From the NCBI GenBank assembly GCA_965262565.1, contig CBDHFQ010000038.1, positions 62,001-126,000 of the forward strand: 64,000 nt of DNA, given 5' to 3'. Shown in pieces: positions 18,213 through 28,128 of the stretch (the stretch's first letter is position 1; each line of letters starts with the position of its first letter). The position numbers and the translations under genes are program-made. The notes below the pieces were generated by a model that saw nothing but the letters and a program-made list of their open reading frames with translations, was not told where the DNA came from and did no database searches. The stretch is from CBDHFQ01 sp965262565. GTDB taxonomy: Bacteria > Bacteroidota > Bacteroidia > J057.

Positions 18213-19757
18213 ATGAATAAGATAAGTCAGACAGCCAGTAACAGAGGAACTATTATTCGCAAATTATACATCGGTATCGCTGCTCCTGCCTTGTTAGCGG
18301 TATTAGTAATAGTTGCTTATTCGAATTATAGTTCAAATATTTATATTGTTCAGGCTAAATACTTAATGCCCGACGATTTTATGGCTATAAGTGGCAACTT
18401 GATCAATGAGGATACAGTCGTCAATAAAGGACAAATTCATATTTTGGGAGATTTTGTTAATAATGGTCATTTCACATGTGGTGATTGTAATAGTGGGTCC
18501 ATATATCTGGAAGGAATCGGCAGCACAAAACAGGCGATAAAAGGCAACTCTCCACCACAATTTCGAGATGGAGTGCTAAGTAATGACCAAGGCCTACAAT
18601 TAGATAATAAACTTATCATCACTAATAGCTTTTTATTTAATAAAGGAATCATCCACTCTGATAAGGCAGATACTTCCCTCTATCTACATTTCATGACCGA
18701 AGCTATTTACATTAATGCTGATAATGATCAGCATGTAAATGGCTATGTCGCCATGTCAGGTGCAGGAATGTTTGTTTTACCTACAGGGGATGGCAAACAA
18801 TTGAAAGGAATTGGTATTCAATCAGCCAGTAAGAATGCATTTTTCAAAGGAGCTTATTTTAATCACAGCCCAAATGTTAAAGGTCTATTGCTGGGAGGAC
18901 CTTTTCCCATTGATCAATTTAACAAACAAACCCTATTACACATACACAACAAAGAATTTTGGGACCTTGATGGAGAAGAAGCTACTTCCATCTCACTTTT
19001 TTGGAATGAATCAAGCGAGATTGACGCATGGCTTAAACATTCAGATTCAATGGTAGTAGTAGGCTGGAATGGAAATGAATGGGAAAATTTGGGACAAACT
19101 CAGTTTTCCGGCTCTCTTTCAGAAGGAAGTATTCGTTCTGTATCCTTAGTTCCCAACAGATACAAAGCATTCACTCTGGGAAAAAGTACAACAATTTATT
19201 CAGAAGAGGAAGTCGGCTGGGTCTCTATTGATGCAGTTGAAAGTTATAGAGATGTGTATTTGACCTGGAACATCATTGAAAGTCCAAATACTCAAAAGTA
19301 TATCGTTGAAAGGGAAAAAGGGAACAGCGGATTCGTACACATTGGAGAAGTAATCGCCGAAGGAAAAGACTCGAGTGAACAAGTTTATACCTATGTAGAT
19401 GAAATGATCCTGGACACCGCAGATCAACCAATTTCCTATAGAATTATTCGGGAAACCGATCAAAAAATCCATAGCTATTCCAAAATCGTAGATTTTTCTT
19501 CTACGAATGAAGAAAACACAAAAATTAATATATTTCCCAATCCTACCTCAGAATTTGTCCATGTTCATTTGCTAAATTATTCGGATCGAGGGAAAATTTC
19601 TATTTATAATAAATATAAGCAGATATTATATCAAACGTCTTATGAGAATACCTCTCAAATTGATATTCCAGTAACCGACTGGGAAGAGGGAACTTATTTG
19701 TTAGTTATATCATCGGGTAATAGCACCTTAAAGGAAAAGCTCTATATATATCACTAA
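18213..19757 (+). CDS. T9SS type A sorting-domain protein, otherwise unknown
   Basis: A 514-residue exported protein. An N-terminal hydrophobic segment (about 17-40) follows a positively charged start and acts as a signal or anchor. The middle is beta-rich with no recognised domain; residues about 330-430 (VYLTWNIIESPNTQKYIVER) resemble a fibronectin-III-like fold. The last 75 residues form a type IX secretion C-terminal domain, starting NIFPNPTSEFVHVHL and containing ISIYNKYKQILYQ and EGTYLLVISSG before the terminal KEKLYIYH. The protein should therefore cross the outer membrane through the T9SS and be displayed or released. The function of the mature part is unknown. Confidence 0.8.
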   Translation: MNKISQTASNRGTIIRKLYIGIAAPALLAVLVIVAYSNYSSNIYIVQAKYLMPDDFMAISGNLINEDTVVNKGQIHILGDFVNNGHFTCGDCNSGSIYLEGIGSTKQAIKGNSPPQFRDGVLSNDQGLQLDNKLIITNSFLFNKGIIHSDKADTSLYLHFMTEAIYINADNDQHVNGYVAMSGAGMFVLPTGDGKQLKGIGIQSASKNAFFKGAYFNHSPNVKGLLLGGPFPIDQFNKQTLLHIHNKEFWDLDGEEATSISLFWNESSEIDAWLKHSDSMVVVGWNGNEWENLGQTQFSGSLSEGSIRSVSLVPNRYKAFTLGKSTTIYSEEEVGWVSIDAVESYRDVYLTWNIIESPNTQKYIVEREKGNSGFVHIGEVIAEGKDSSEQVYTYVDEMILDTADQPISYRIIRETDQKIHSYSKIVDFSSTNEENTKINIFPNPTSEFVHVHLLNYSDRGKISIYNKYKQILYQTSYENTSQIDIPVTDWEEGTYLLVISSGNSTLKEKLYIYH

Positions 19758-19814
19758 GCTTTTTTTGCTATTTTAACCGGTACTGCAGAAATTACCTTGA
19801 AACTAAAAGTCCTG

Positions 19815-20045
19815 ATGAAAGAATACAAAGTTGAATCCTTGAGTTATTATACTAAGCCATTTAGTGGAGATCCAAATCACATTCTTAAATCCTCATCCTC
19901 AGATATTCAGGAGAAGCTAGATGAATATGCTTTAGCTGATTGGCGATTAGTATCTACGAATATGTCTAACTTTGGAGCAGCGCTATATATTTATTTGTAT
20001 TTTGAAAGAGAGGTATTAAGAGATCTGGAAAAAGAATCGTCATAA
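19815..20045 (+). CDS. DUF4177-like small protein
   Basis: A 76-residue protein reading from the ATG at 19815; an upstream in-frame TTG at 19797 is less likely. The pattern MKEYKVESLSY at the start, a helix ending ALADWRLVSTN, and a final strand with YIYLYFERE matches the DUF4177 family (YKV..., GWxLV, IFxR layout). Function is unknown. It precedes a glycoside hydrolase by 42 bases on the same strand. Confidence 0.55.
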   Translation: MKEYKVESLSYYTKPFSGDPNHILKSSSSDIQEKLDEYALADWRLVSTNMSNFGAALYIYLYFEREVLRDLEKESS

Positions 20046-20087
20046 AGTTGATTAATCCTCGAAATTAAGATTATTACTTAACTGATA

Positions 20088-22070
20088 ATGAAAAGCTACC
20101 ACAACTACTGCCCTAATGGCCTTACGATATTCTTTTTAATCCTGATCCATATTTTATTTCCCCATACGCTGTGCGCTCAACCTGAAGTTCATGCATGGGG
20201 AAACTTGAAAGGAATCCGCATTGATGGTCGATTGATTCCCTTAGAAAGCAGCTTAACTATTGTAGAGGAAGATTGGAGTGATGAAATAGCTACTGGAAAA
20301 GAACGATTTAGTTCAACATACAATAGAGTAGAAAATACTCAGGTAGTACAAACGAGGATTGACAGCCTCTTTTTGACACAAAGGATAACTGATGAAGGAA
20401 AAGGTATTGCTAACCTACAGATAGAGATAGATTCACATCAAGAAATGAGGGTAGGGGGTGTTTTTTTTCATCTGAAAGTTCCTTCATCTATTTATTCTTC
20501 CTCAGCCTTAACTTTTTTATCTCCTTCCATTCTTCACGTGGATAGTCTAACCAATATTCCTGTAAATCCTGATGAACAAGCTCGTCTGAAAGCGAAAGGA
20601 ATTGAGTTGAAAAAAGATTCCCTCACTATTCGCCTGAACATGGAAAAGGCTACTTCTATCATCGTTCAAAAAACTTCTGAAAGTAATCATGTAGACATCT
20701 ATATAACCCTTGCTTCCGGCACATTGGCACAAAAACAACCCATCACTCAAGAAATAAAATTATCTATTGAAGCTGCCTCATCTTCTGAAACAGCTATATT
20801 AAAATTATATCCGGCCTATCCTGGTCAAAAATTCTTGGGCTTGGGTGGAAACTTTCGCTTACAAAATCCTCAAAATGATCCTAAAGTCATTGATTACTGT
20901 CTTAATCATCTGGAGGTAAGAATGTCGAGAGTGGAGCTGCCATGGAGTTATTGGCACCCGAATGATAGTATCCAGCCCTTAGCAGAAGCACGTAAAGGGA
21001 ATATTCATCCCCATGTAAAAGCTTCTATGGAAATGGCGCAACGACTTTATGATATGGATATGCCTGTATTATTAGCAGCATGGTTTCCTCCATCCTGGGC
21101 AGCCATAGGAGAAGTTACCCGACAAGCGCGCAATCCTGATGGAACTTTTGGCAATCCTCTTAGACCTGATAAAAGAGAGGAGATTTACGCTTCCCTCACA
21201 GATTACATGATTTATTTGAAAGAAGCCTATGGAGTAGAAGTCGATATGTTTTCCTTCAATGAATCTGATCTAGGCATTAATGTCAGACAAACCTCCGAAG
21301 AGCACGCAGAACTTATCAAAGGATTAGGAACATATATGGAAGCGAAGGGGCTTTCGACTAAATTACTTTTGGGAGATACAGCTGATGCAAATGGATTTGA
21401 TTTTGTAAATACAGCTCTGGGTGATCCTGAAACATGGCCATATATAGGAGCTGTTTCCTTTCATTCGTGGCGTGGTTGGGATACTCAAACATTATTTGAA
21501 TGGTATGAGGCTGCAGATCGTCTTAACGTCCCTTTAATCGTGGGAGAAGGAAGCATAGATGCTGCAGCCTGGCGCTATCCCAACATATTTAAAGAATCTA
21601 TTTATGCTATTGAAGAAATCAAATTGTATACTCGTTTGCTTGCCATATGTCAACCTCAATCCATTCTTCAGTGGCAATTAACTTCCGACTATTCGCCATT
21701 AGTGGGAGCTGGAGTGTATGGTAGTAATCCTGATTCTCCTCTCACACCTACACAGCGATTTTGGAACTTAAAACAATTTTCGACTGTGCCAAGCGGGCTT
21801 TCCCATATTCCCATTCGCTCAAATACGAATGATGTTCATGTAGCAGCATTGGGAGATGTCAAAAAAGGAACTTTTGTGTTTCATATTGTCAATGAAGGAA
21901 ATGCTCGGGAAGTACTCATCCATAATATACCTAAAAAGCTTAAACAGCTTCGTAGATATGTCACCGATCACCAACAAAGCATGGAAGAAAAAGAACTTCT
22001 CAGTGTACGGAATGGTGAACTTAGATTTATGGTTGAACCTGCCAGCTTTACCTCGCTCATGACTGAATAA
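20088..22070 (+). CDS. Clan GH-A glycoside hydrolase (GH30-like), secreted
   Basis: A 660-residue secreted glycosidase with a signal peptide ending near LCAQ (residue 31). Residues 35-240 are a beta-rich domain. From about 250 a (beta/alpha)8 barrel is visible, with GLGGNFRL, MSRVELPWSYWHPND and VLLAAWFPPSWAA. The likely acid/base glutamate is in FSFNESD, and the likely nucleophile glutamate is in LIVGEGSID near the end of the barrel. This order is that of clan GH-A retaining enzymes, and the overall layout is closest to GH30. The substrate is probably a plant or algal beta-glycan (inference). It forms a probable operon with the TolB-like gene 26 bases downstream. Confidence 0.75.
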   Translation: MKSYHNYCPNGLTIFFLILIHILFPHTLCAQPEVHAWGNLKGIRIDGRLIPLESSLTIVEEDWSDEIATGKERFSSTYNRVENTQVVQTRIDSLFLTQRITDEGKGIANLQIEIDSHQEMRVGGVFFHLKVPSSIYSSSALTFLSPSILHVDSLTNIPVNPDEQARLKAKGIELKKDSLTIRLNMEKATSIIVQKTSESNHVDIYITLASGTLAQKQPITQEIKLSIEAASSSETAILKLYPAYPGQKFLGLGGNFRLQNPQNDPKVIDYCLNHLEVRMSRVELPWSYWHPNDSIQPLAEARKGNIHPHVKASMEMAQRLYDMDMPVLLAAWFPPSWAAIGEVTRQARNPDGTFGNPLRPDKREEIYASLTDYMIYLKEAYGVEVDMFSFNESDLGINVRQTSEEHAELIKGLGTYMEAKGLSTKLLLGDTADANGFDFVNTALGDPETWPYIGAVSFHSWRGWDTQTLFEWYEAADRLNVPLIVGEGSIDAAAWRYPNIFKESIYAIEEIKLYTRLLAICQPQSILQWQLTSDYSPLVGAGVYGSNPDSPLTPTQRFWNLKQFSTVPSGLSHIPIRSNTNDVHVAALGDVKKGTFVFHIVNEGNAREVLIHNIPKKLKQLRRYVTDHQQSMEEKELLSVRNGELRFMVEPASFTSLMTE

Positions 22071-22096
22071 TTTCTAACTCAAATATACCACTTCCC

Positions 22097-23650
22097 ATGA
22101 ACCGCCACTTGATTCTTATTCTGTCCCTATATTTAATGATCAACCTGATGAACGGTCAGTCCAAGTTAGGAATATTTCCATATCATAAAGATATTGGCAA
22201 TCCAACCTTAAACGGATCTTCTTCTTATGACGAAGTTAACCAGCAATATTTTTTAGAGGGTTCCGGATATAATATTTGGTTTGAAAGAGACGAGTTTCAC
22301 TATCTTTACGATTCTCTCGAAGGAAATTTTATTCTTACGGCCCAATTTGAGTTTGTCGGAGAAGGTACAGATCCACATCGCAAGATAGGATGGATGGTTC
22401 GAAGTTCTGAAGATGAGCAAGCTATGCACATTAGTAGTGTATTGCACGGGGATGGATTAACTACCCTACAATGGCGCACCCTAAGAGGCGCATTCATGCG
22501 AGATCCTGAAGATGAAATTTTTGCCCCAAAGAAAGCCTACCAAATTCTCCAACTCGAACGCAAAGAAAATACCTTTATTATGAGGGCGGCACATATGGGA
22601 GAACCATTACAAGTGATAGGGATGAAAACCTTAGATCACTTTCCAGATAAGGTATTGGGCGGATTATTTATTTGTGCTCATAACTCTGATGTATCTGAAA
22701 AGGCCAAAATGAGGAATGTAAGGATTGATTTTCCCGTGGATGATGACTATAACCCATACGATGAGGGTTGGCTTGGATGTAGAATGGAAATAATGAATGT
22801 ATTTGATGGTCATCGGAAGGTTATATTTGAAAAGGATAACAGATTTGAAGCTCCTAATTGGATGCCTTCAGGAGACAAATTATTATTCAATATGGAAGGT
22901 CATCTCTATACAATTCCTGTAACAGGTGGCCAGCCAAATATACTAGATACTGGAGAAGCAGATCGCAATAACAATGATCACGGCATTTCTTTCGATGGAA
23001 CATTATTAGCGATCAGTAATCATAGGCAAGGATTTCCTGATGGAGGCTCTACCGTCTATGTGCTTCCTATCACGGGAGGAAATCCTACGGTAGTTACAGA
23101 TTCAACTCCTTCTTATTGGCATGGGTGGGCACCTAATAATGAAAAAGTCATTTATGTAGCTAAGCGTTCAGGAAGCGAAGCATACAACATTTATCAAAAA
23201 TCCATTCATGGAGGGGATGAAGAGGCACTTACGCAAATTGGCGAAGGAGAACATGTAGATGGTTGCGAATATTCTCCTGATGGAGAATATATTTATTACA
23301 ATGGAAACCATACGGGAACCATGCAAATTTGGAGAATGAAGCCAGATGGATCAGATAAGGAACAGCTTACTTTTGATTCTTTCAATGATTGGTTTCCGCA
23401 TATTTCTCCTGATGGCCAGTGGATTGCATTTCTTTCTTATCCTGCTGACATTCCTCCTAACTCACATCCTTCTTTCAAAAGAGTACAATTAAGATTAATG
23501 AAAACGGATGGAAGTGCTTTAAAAACGATCGCTCATCTATATGGTGGGCAAGGGACCATCAATGTTCCCTCTTGGTCTCCTGATAGTAAAAATATTGCCT
23601 TTGTAAGCAATTCCGGGAAAATTCCAGTATTAAATGACGTAGCTAATTAA
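22097..23650 (+). CDS. TolB-like PD40 beta-propeller protein with N-terminal concanavalin-like domain, secreted
   Basis: A 517-residue secreted protein. A signal peptide is followed by a beta-sandwich of about 200 residues (GWMVRSSEDEQAMHISS, LGGLFICAHNSDVSEKA) of the DUF1349-like type. Then come six or so PD40/WD40-like propeller repeats with the signature SPDGxxIxF, seen as YSPDGEYIYYNGNHTG, ISPDGQWIAFLSYPA and WSPDSKNIAFVS. Automated pipelines often call this family TolR or TolB-like; it is not the Tol-Pal TolB gene. It follows a glycosidase by 26 bases and may bind the same glycans (inference). Confidence 0.75.
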   Translation: MNRHLILILSLYLMINLMNGQSKLGIFPYHKDIGNPTLNGSSSYDEVNQQYFLEGSGYNIWFERDEFHYLYDSLEGNFILTAQFEFVGEGTDPHRKIGWMVRSSEDEQAMHISSVLHGDGLTTLQWRTLRGAFMRDPEDEIFAPKKAYQILQLERKENTFIMRAAHMGEPLQVIGMKTLDHFPDKVLGGLFICAHNSDVSEKAKMRNVRIDFPVDDDYNPYDEGWLGCRMEIMNVFDGHRKVIFEKDNRFEAPNWMPSGDKLLFNMEGHLYTIPVTGGQPNILDTGEADRNNNDHGISFDGTLLAISNHRQGFPDGGSTVYVLPITGGNPTVVTDSTPSYWHGWAPNNEKVIYVAKRSGSEAYNIYQKSIHGGDEEALTQIGEGEHVDGCEYSPDGEYIYYNGNHTGTMQIWRMKPDGSDKEQLTFDSFNDWFPHISPDGQWIAFLSYPADIPPNSHPSFKRVQLRLMKTDGSALKTIAHLYGGQGTINVPSWSPDSKNIAFVSNSGKIPVLNDVAN

Positions 23651-23704
23651 GAGAAAATAGTAATCACATTAAATAAATTTGAAATATAGATAGGATTGTC
23701 CGAG

Positions 23705-24427
23705 TTAATTATTGTTAGATTCTTTTTTTAGAGGTATTTCTAAGCCCTGCTCTACTGGCAGTTGCTCTATTTTATACACATTTCCTGGAATTGGAGAAAT
23801 AATCAACGATTGGCTTCCTTCTGTGACATAAAAAAGATATGTACTATTCTTTCCTATAATATTTGCTTTCACGGCTTTATTATTTTGGAAAAAAATTAAG
23901 TGTTCCATTTCAATAGATTCGCTCTCCATTCTTTCCTTTATTTTATAGCCGGATCCAAGCCCTAATCCCGTATACATTCCGAAAATGGTTAATAAAGCAA
24001 GGATAATCCAAGTTTGACTCGGATGTAATGCTTTCCCTCGAGAAAATAAAATATCCATCGTTGCGAAACTCCACCATAACTTTTTGAGAGAATCCTGGCG
24101 AGAAAGGCTCCCATTTTCCTTATCCTCTAATTTCTTCTTTTTTACTCTGAGTTTATCATTCATTCTATTCATTGCCCTACCATAAGGTGCCAACAGTATC
24201 AAAGTGACAAGGATGATGATGGGAAGACGAACATTGTCAGTTAACAATGCAACAGGACTTAACAACACATCAAGTGCATTAGAATACCTTATAATATCTA
24301 CTCCCAGAATACCATAAAATATAGCGCTGTTGATAATACCCAGAAAGAGCAAATAGAAGTAACCGAAAGAGAAAAACTCTTGAATAGAATTAAAGATGCG
24401 TCCTTGTGGGATTTGTTCCTTTTCCAT
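23705..24427 (-). CDS. Unknown membrane protein
   Basis: A 240-residue protein that I do not recognise. Hydrophobic segments at about residues 20-45, 60-82 and 138-158 look like transmembrane helices, and a basic loop (KLRVKKKKLEDKEN) lies between the second and third. The C-terminal 70 residues are soluble and beta-rich. It is convergent with the TolB-like gene and upstream of nothing obvious. No function is offered. Confidence 0.55.
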   Translation of the reverse strand: MEKEQIPQGRIFNSIQEFFSFGYFYLLFLGIINSAIFYGILGVDIIRYSNALDVLLSPVALLTDNVRLPIIILVTLILLAPYGRAMNRMNDKLRVKKKKLEDKENGSLSRQDSLKKLWWSFATMDILFSRGKALHPSQTWIILALLTIFGMYTGLGLGSGYKIKERMESESIEMEHLIFFQNNKAVKANIIGKNSTYLFYVTEGSQSLIISPIPGNVYKIEQLPVEQGLEIPLKKESNNN

Positions 24428-24507
24428 TAGTAATGAATAAGTAGGTTTTTCAAAAAAATATTACTAATCTGTCAAAATAAAAATTGTAGAAATTAAGTAG
24501 GGAAATA

Positions 24508-25275
24508 TTAGCGGGCTTCCTTTTCAGCCTTAATCCTAATTCGCTTATAATCAGCATACCACTTCCCATTTCTGAATAATTTTTTCTTCAATTTCTTTTG
24601 AACCTCCATTTTTATTGCTTCAATATCTTCATCGCTTACCTCAATAAAAAAATCCTGACCAAACATGGAAATCCAATCTTTTATCCCAGTTGATGCATCT
24701 GCTAACTCTGTAGGACTACTGTAATTTTGGGCAAAACTTACTTGAAATCCGGCAGCTTCTAAAGCCATCGTATATTCGCTGATAGTGGGAAAATACCAAA
24801 CTTGTTTTGCTGCCTGCATGGTGTACCCTCTTGACTTTAGTGAATCTCTCAATTGATCGATAATTGACCTCACATTTCCTTTACCCCCAAACTCTAACAC
24901 AATCCTTCCTCCTTCTTTCAAGTTATCATACATACATTCTATGACTTCTCGATATTGAGTAATCCAATGGAGCGTAGCATTAGAGAAGATGGCATCAAAA
25001 GGCTCGTCAAATAAAAAGTCTGCTCCATCACCTAAAACAAATGGAATGAAGGGGTAGTTTTCCTTTGCCTCCTTAATCATATCAAGAGAAAGATCCATAC
25101 CGATAACGTACTTTGTTACTTCTCTTATATTAGCTGTTAGCTGGCCGGACCCACACCCTAAATCTAAGATACGCTCCTTAGGTTTAGGCGCTAGTAAATC
25201 AATCAGTGATTGTCCATAATGAAAAACGAATGCGTGTTTTTCACTATACAATTTAGGATCCCATTTAGGATTCAT
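24508..25275 (-). CDS. Class I SAM-dependent methyltransferase
   Basis: A 255-residue methyltransferase. Motif I is ILDLGCGSGQLT (about residues 37-48), motif II GMDLSLDMIKEA, motif IV FDAIFSNATLHW, and a following post-motif EGGRIVLEFGGKGN. The layout matches the trans-aconitate 2-methyltransferase/UbiE-like family of small-molecule methyltransferases. It is cytoplasmic. The substrate is unknown. It stands 80 bases from the preceding unknown membrane gene on the same strand. Confidence 0.85.
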   Translation of the reverse strand: MNPKWDPKLYSEKHAFVFHYGQSLIDLLAPKPKERILDLGCGSGQLTANIREVTKYVIGMDLSLDMIKEAKENYPFIPFVLGDGADFLFDEPFDAIFSNATLHWITQYREVIECMYDNLKEGGRIVLEFGGKGNVRSIIDQLRDSLKSRGYTMQAAKQVWYFPTISEYTMALEAAGFQVSFAQNYSSPTELADASTGIKDWISMFGQDFFIEVSDEDIEAIKMEVQKKLKKKLFRNGKWYADYKRIRIKAEKEAR

Positions 25276-25471
25276 AGAGGAGATGTTTGGGTTTGGTTGA
25301 TTGTTAACTAATTATACCAGAAGAGTGTTCCCCAACCTACGCAAATTATAATATCCGTGCTTCTTATATTTAAATTAATAATCTAAAACCAGTTCGACCC
25401 AAAAGTAACTTTATGTTGAGTTGTCTAAAAGTATAAGTCTTGAAGGATTTGAACTTTTAAGTAATACCTAC

Positions 25472-25505
25472 AAATAAAAAAAGAGGCTTACTCAGGTAAG
25501 CCTCT
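25472..25505 (-). terminator. Rho-independent terminator for the duplicated T9SS protein gene
   Basis: A perfect 10-bp stem AGAGGCTTAC / GTAAGCCTCT with a 4-base loop is followed on the minus strand by a run of T. It lies about 65 bases beyond the stop of the 25571-27922 gene. The surrounding spacer (25276-25570) shows no other coding signal. Confidence 0.9.
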
Positions 25506-25570
25506 AAATTAATGAACAATCTATACAATAATTCCAACAAATACTGATTCTTATCTCATTAGTGAGATGA

Positions 25571-27922
25571 TCAATCTGTTATCACAACTCTTTCTATCCA
25601 AATATGCTCCTTACTGCTAATCATCAAGATATAAGTCCCTTTCGTCAATGAACTTACCTGAATAGTGGATTCTGGTCTATTCTTCACAAATACTACCCTC
25701 CCTAATGGATCTATCATTTTCATTTCTTCTGCCTGGTGTCCTTCTAATTCCCATCTAAACTCATTGTTCATAGGATTAGGCCATACCTTCAATCCCGTAG
25801 TCTGTATCAAATCTTTAATGGAAGTGGTAATTCCAATATTCACATTCCAGACCAGATCAATATCAGTAGATCCACTGTCGACTGTAGTGGTAGGAGACTT
25901 TATATCTGGCTGATGTTTCAATACAACTCTGAAGCTTCCTTGAAGGCTCGTATCTGCAGATAACCATGTAGTACTCAATCCTACAGGTAAACTATTTTCA
26001 TCGAAATCGTTGTAATTGACTGGATCATCTCTGTTGTCCGTATTTCCGTTTCCAGTAGGATCACTAAACAATCCTTCCGTCCATTCAAAAAAGAATTGAT
26101 GCTCATCATCTTCTTCTTCGATTTCTTCTGTAATGTCTTCCCCCTCAATCGAATTTGTTAAGGTTACACTCAAATTGTATTCAACTCCTGCTTCAAGATT
26201 TATATCATCTTCTACCTGCAAATCCGCTAAGCCTTCTCCATCTGGATCTACCGCAGCAGCAAAGATTGTATCTCCTCCACTAGTAGGAACAAATGCTAAA
26301 ACTACATCAGTGATGATTTCTTCTTCGTTTTCACAAGGCGGTGCTCCAGGAAAAGTCGAAACCGTAACATCCCAATTTAGATCGAATACCTCACTACCCA
26401 CATCGCTTGAAGAAGAGTCTGTCTTGCTTCCTGTTTGATCTTGTAAGACAATGCGAAAGGTTCCACTAGTGGATTCTTCTCCACAATCAGTTGTCCAGTC
26501 TGTCGTAAGTCCTATAGGTAAGCTATTACCATCCAAGTCTACATAATCTACTGGATCTGTTCTCACATCAATGTTTCCATCTCCTGCAGGACTCAAAAAT
26601 ATTTCATCTGTCCAGCCATAGAAAAAGAGGAAATTTTGCCCATTGGCTGTGATTGTATCATTCAATGATCCATTACTATCCGAAACGACAATACTGAGGG
26701 CGTAATCTGTACTTTCTAATAAATCGATGCTACCTGTTACGGCAAGCCCTGAACCTGTATCTTCGGCACTTGCTGTGACTGTACTTCCATCTAATCCCGA
26801 AGTAAAGGTAAGCTCAACACTGGTGACATTTTGAATAGAAGAAGCAGGACTGATATTTACGTTCCATGTAAGATCGATATCAGTAGACCCACTGTCAACT
26901 GTAGTGGTAGGTGACTTAATATCTGGCTGATGTTTTAATACAACTCTAAAGCTACCCTGACCGATCGTCTCTCCAGCTGTCCAAGTTGTACTCAATCCTA
27001 CAGGTAAGCTATTTTCATCAAAATCATTATAATTGACTGGATCGTCTCTGTTATCTGTATTTCCATTTCCAGTAGGATCACTGAACAATCCCTCAGTCCA
27101 TTCAAAAAAGAATTGATGCTCATCATCTTCTTCCTCGATTTCTTCTGTAATGTCTTCCCCCTCAATTGCGTTTGTTAAGGTTACATTCAAATTGTATTCA
27201 ACTCCCGCCACAAGATTAACATCATCTTCCACCTGTAAATCCGCTAAGCCTTCTCCATCCGGGTCTACCGCAGCAGCAAAAATTGTATCTCCCCCACTAG
27301 TAGGGACAAATGCCAAAACTACATCAGTGATAATTTCTTCTTCATTTTCACAAGGAGGTGCCCCGGGGAAAGTAGAGACAGATACATCCCAGCTTAAATC
27401 AAATATAGCACTTCCTACATTTGCGGAAGATGTATCAGATTTACTCCCCGTTTGATCTTGTAAGACAAGGCGAAAGCTTCCACTAGTAGCTTCCTCTCCA
27501 CAGTCTGTTGTCCAGTTGGTAGCTAGTCCTATTGGTAAACTATCACTATCTAGATCCACATAGTCTACTGGGTCCGTTCTTACATCAATGTTTCCATCTC
27601 CCGCAGGACTCAAAAATATTTCATCTGTCCAACTATAGAAAAAGAGGAAGTTCTCGCCGCTAGCTGTAATCGTTTCATTTAATGACCCACTCGTGTTTGA
27701 AACGACAATACTAAGGTCATAATCCGTACTTTCTAATAAGTCAATACTACCTGTTACTGCAAGCCCTGAACCTGTATCTTCGGCACTTGCTGTAACCGTA
27801 CTTCCGTCTAATCCCGAAGTAAAGGTGAGTTCCACACTTGTAATGTTTTCAACTTGTCCAAATACTTGACATGGAGCAAGAAACAATAAACATACACACA
27901 ATATTAGGTAATAATTTCTCAT
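25571..27922 (-). CDS. Secreted T9SS protein with a tandem duplication of a periplasmic-binding-fold-like module
   Basis: The start at 27922 gives a signal peptide ending VFGQ; the in-frame ATG at 27964 adds 14 residues ahead of it. The mature protein holds two near-identical copies of a 339-residue block, and each copy consists of two related halves of about 170 residues. The halves contain ENITSVELTFTSGLDGS and GEDITEEIEEEDDEHQFFFE. This resembles a Bacteroidota family of small lipoproteins loosely labelled type 1 periplasmic binding fold, normally one module per protein. The last roughly 75 residues are a T9SS type A sorting domain (GLKVWPNPMNNEF, GTYILMISSKEH). Function is unknown; the acidic repeats suggest metal or ligand binding (inference). 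Confidence 0.8.
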   Translation of the reverse strand: MRNYYLILCVCLLFLAPCQVFGQVENITSVELTFTSGLDGSTVTASAEDTGSGLAVTGSIDLLESTDYDLSIVVSNTSGSLNETITASGENFLFFYSWTDEIFLSPAGDGNIDVRTDPVDYVDLDSDSLPIGLATNWTTDCGEEATSGSFRLVLQDQTGSKSDTSSANVGSAIFDLSWDVSVSTFPGAPPCENEEEIITDVVLAFVPTSGGDTIFAAAVDPDGEGLADLQVEDDVNLVAGVEYNLNVTLTNAIEGEDITEEIEEEDDEHQFFFEWTEGLFSDPTGNGNTDNRDDPVNYNDFDENSLPVGLSTTWTAGETIGQGSFRVVLKHQPDIKSPTTTVDSGSTDIDLTWNVNISPASSIQNVTSVELTFTSGLDGSTVTASAEDTGSGLAVTGSIDLLESTDYALSIVVSDSNGSLNDTITANGQNFLFFYGWTDEIFLSPAGDGNIDVRTDPVDYVDLDGNSLPIGLTTDWTTDCGEESTSGTFRIVLQDQTGSKTDSSSSDVGSEVFDLNWDVTVSTFPGAPPCENEEEIITDVVLAFVPTSGGDTIFAAAVDPDGEGLADLQVEDDINLEAGVEYNLSVTLTNSIEGEDITEEIEEEDDEHQFFFEWTEGLFSDPTGNGNTDNRDDPVNYNDFDENSLPVGLSTTWLSADTSLQGSFRVVLKHQPDIKSPTTTVDSGSTDIDLVWNVNIGITTSIKDLIQTTGLKVWPNPMNNEFRWELEGHQAEEMKMIDPLGRVVFVKNRPESTIQVSSLTKGTYILMISSKEHIWIERVVITD
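25820..26833 (-). repeat. Copy 2 of the 1017-bp intragenic tandem repeat
   Basis: The downstream copy of the repeat in the T9SS gene, offset 1017 bp from copy 1 and highly similar in both DNA and protein. The DNA similarity suggests a fairly recent duplication or ongoing gene conversion. Boundaries are approximate. Confidence 0.85.
26837..27850 (-). repeat. Copy 1 of the 1017-bp intragenic tandem repeat
   Basis: The copy nearest the N-terminus of the T9SS protein. It matches copy 2 with scattered, mostly synonymous differences. Boundaries are approximate. Confidence 0.85.
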
Positions 27923-28128
27923 AAGGGTTGTGATAAAGGGTTCGCTTATGCAACAATATTGCAAAAATAGCTGCTCAATTGCAATATTGTTGTAATAATT
28001 AATCAGTGGCTAAAATCTCTACTATAAAGCTCTTCTACATTTTTATTCCCTGTTTTTTTAAAAAAAATTTCGAAATAAATTTATTTTATATAATGTCAGA
28101 CGAGGACTACAAACTAACCCTTCAAAAC

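Noticed and set aside
26133..27455. Paired plus-strand open frames inside the duplicated T9SS gene.
   Set aside because: They are antisense shadows of the repeat and mirror each other because the gene is duplicated.
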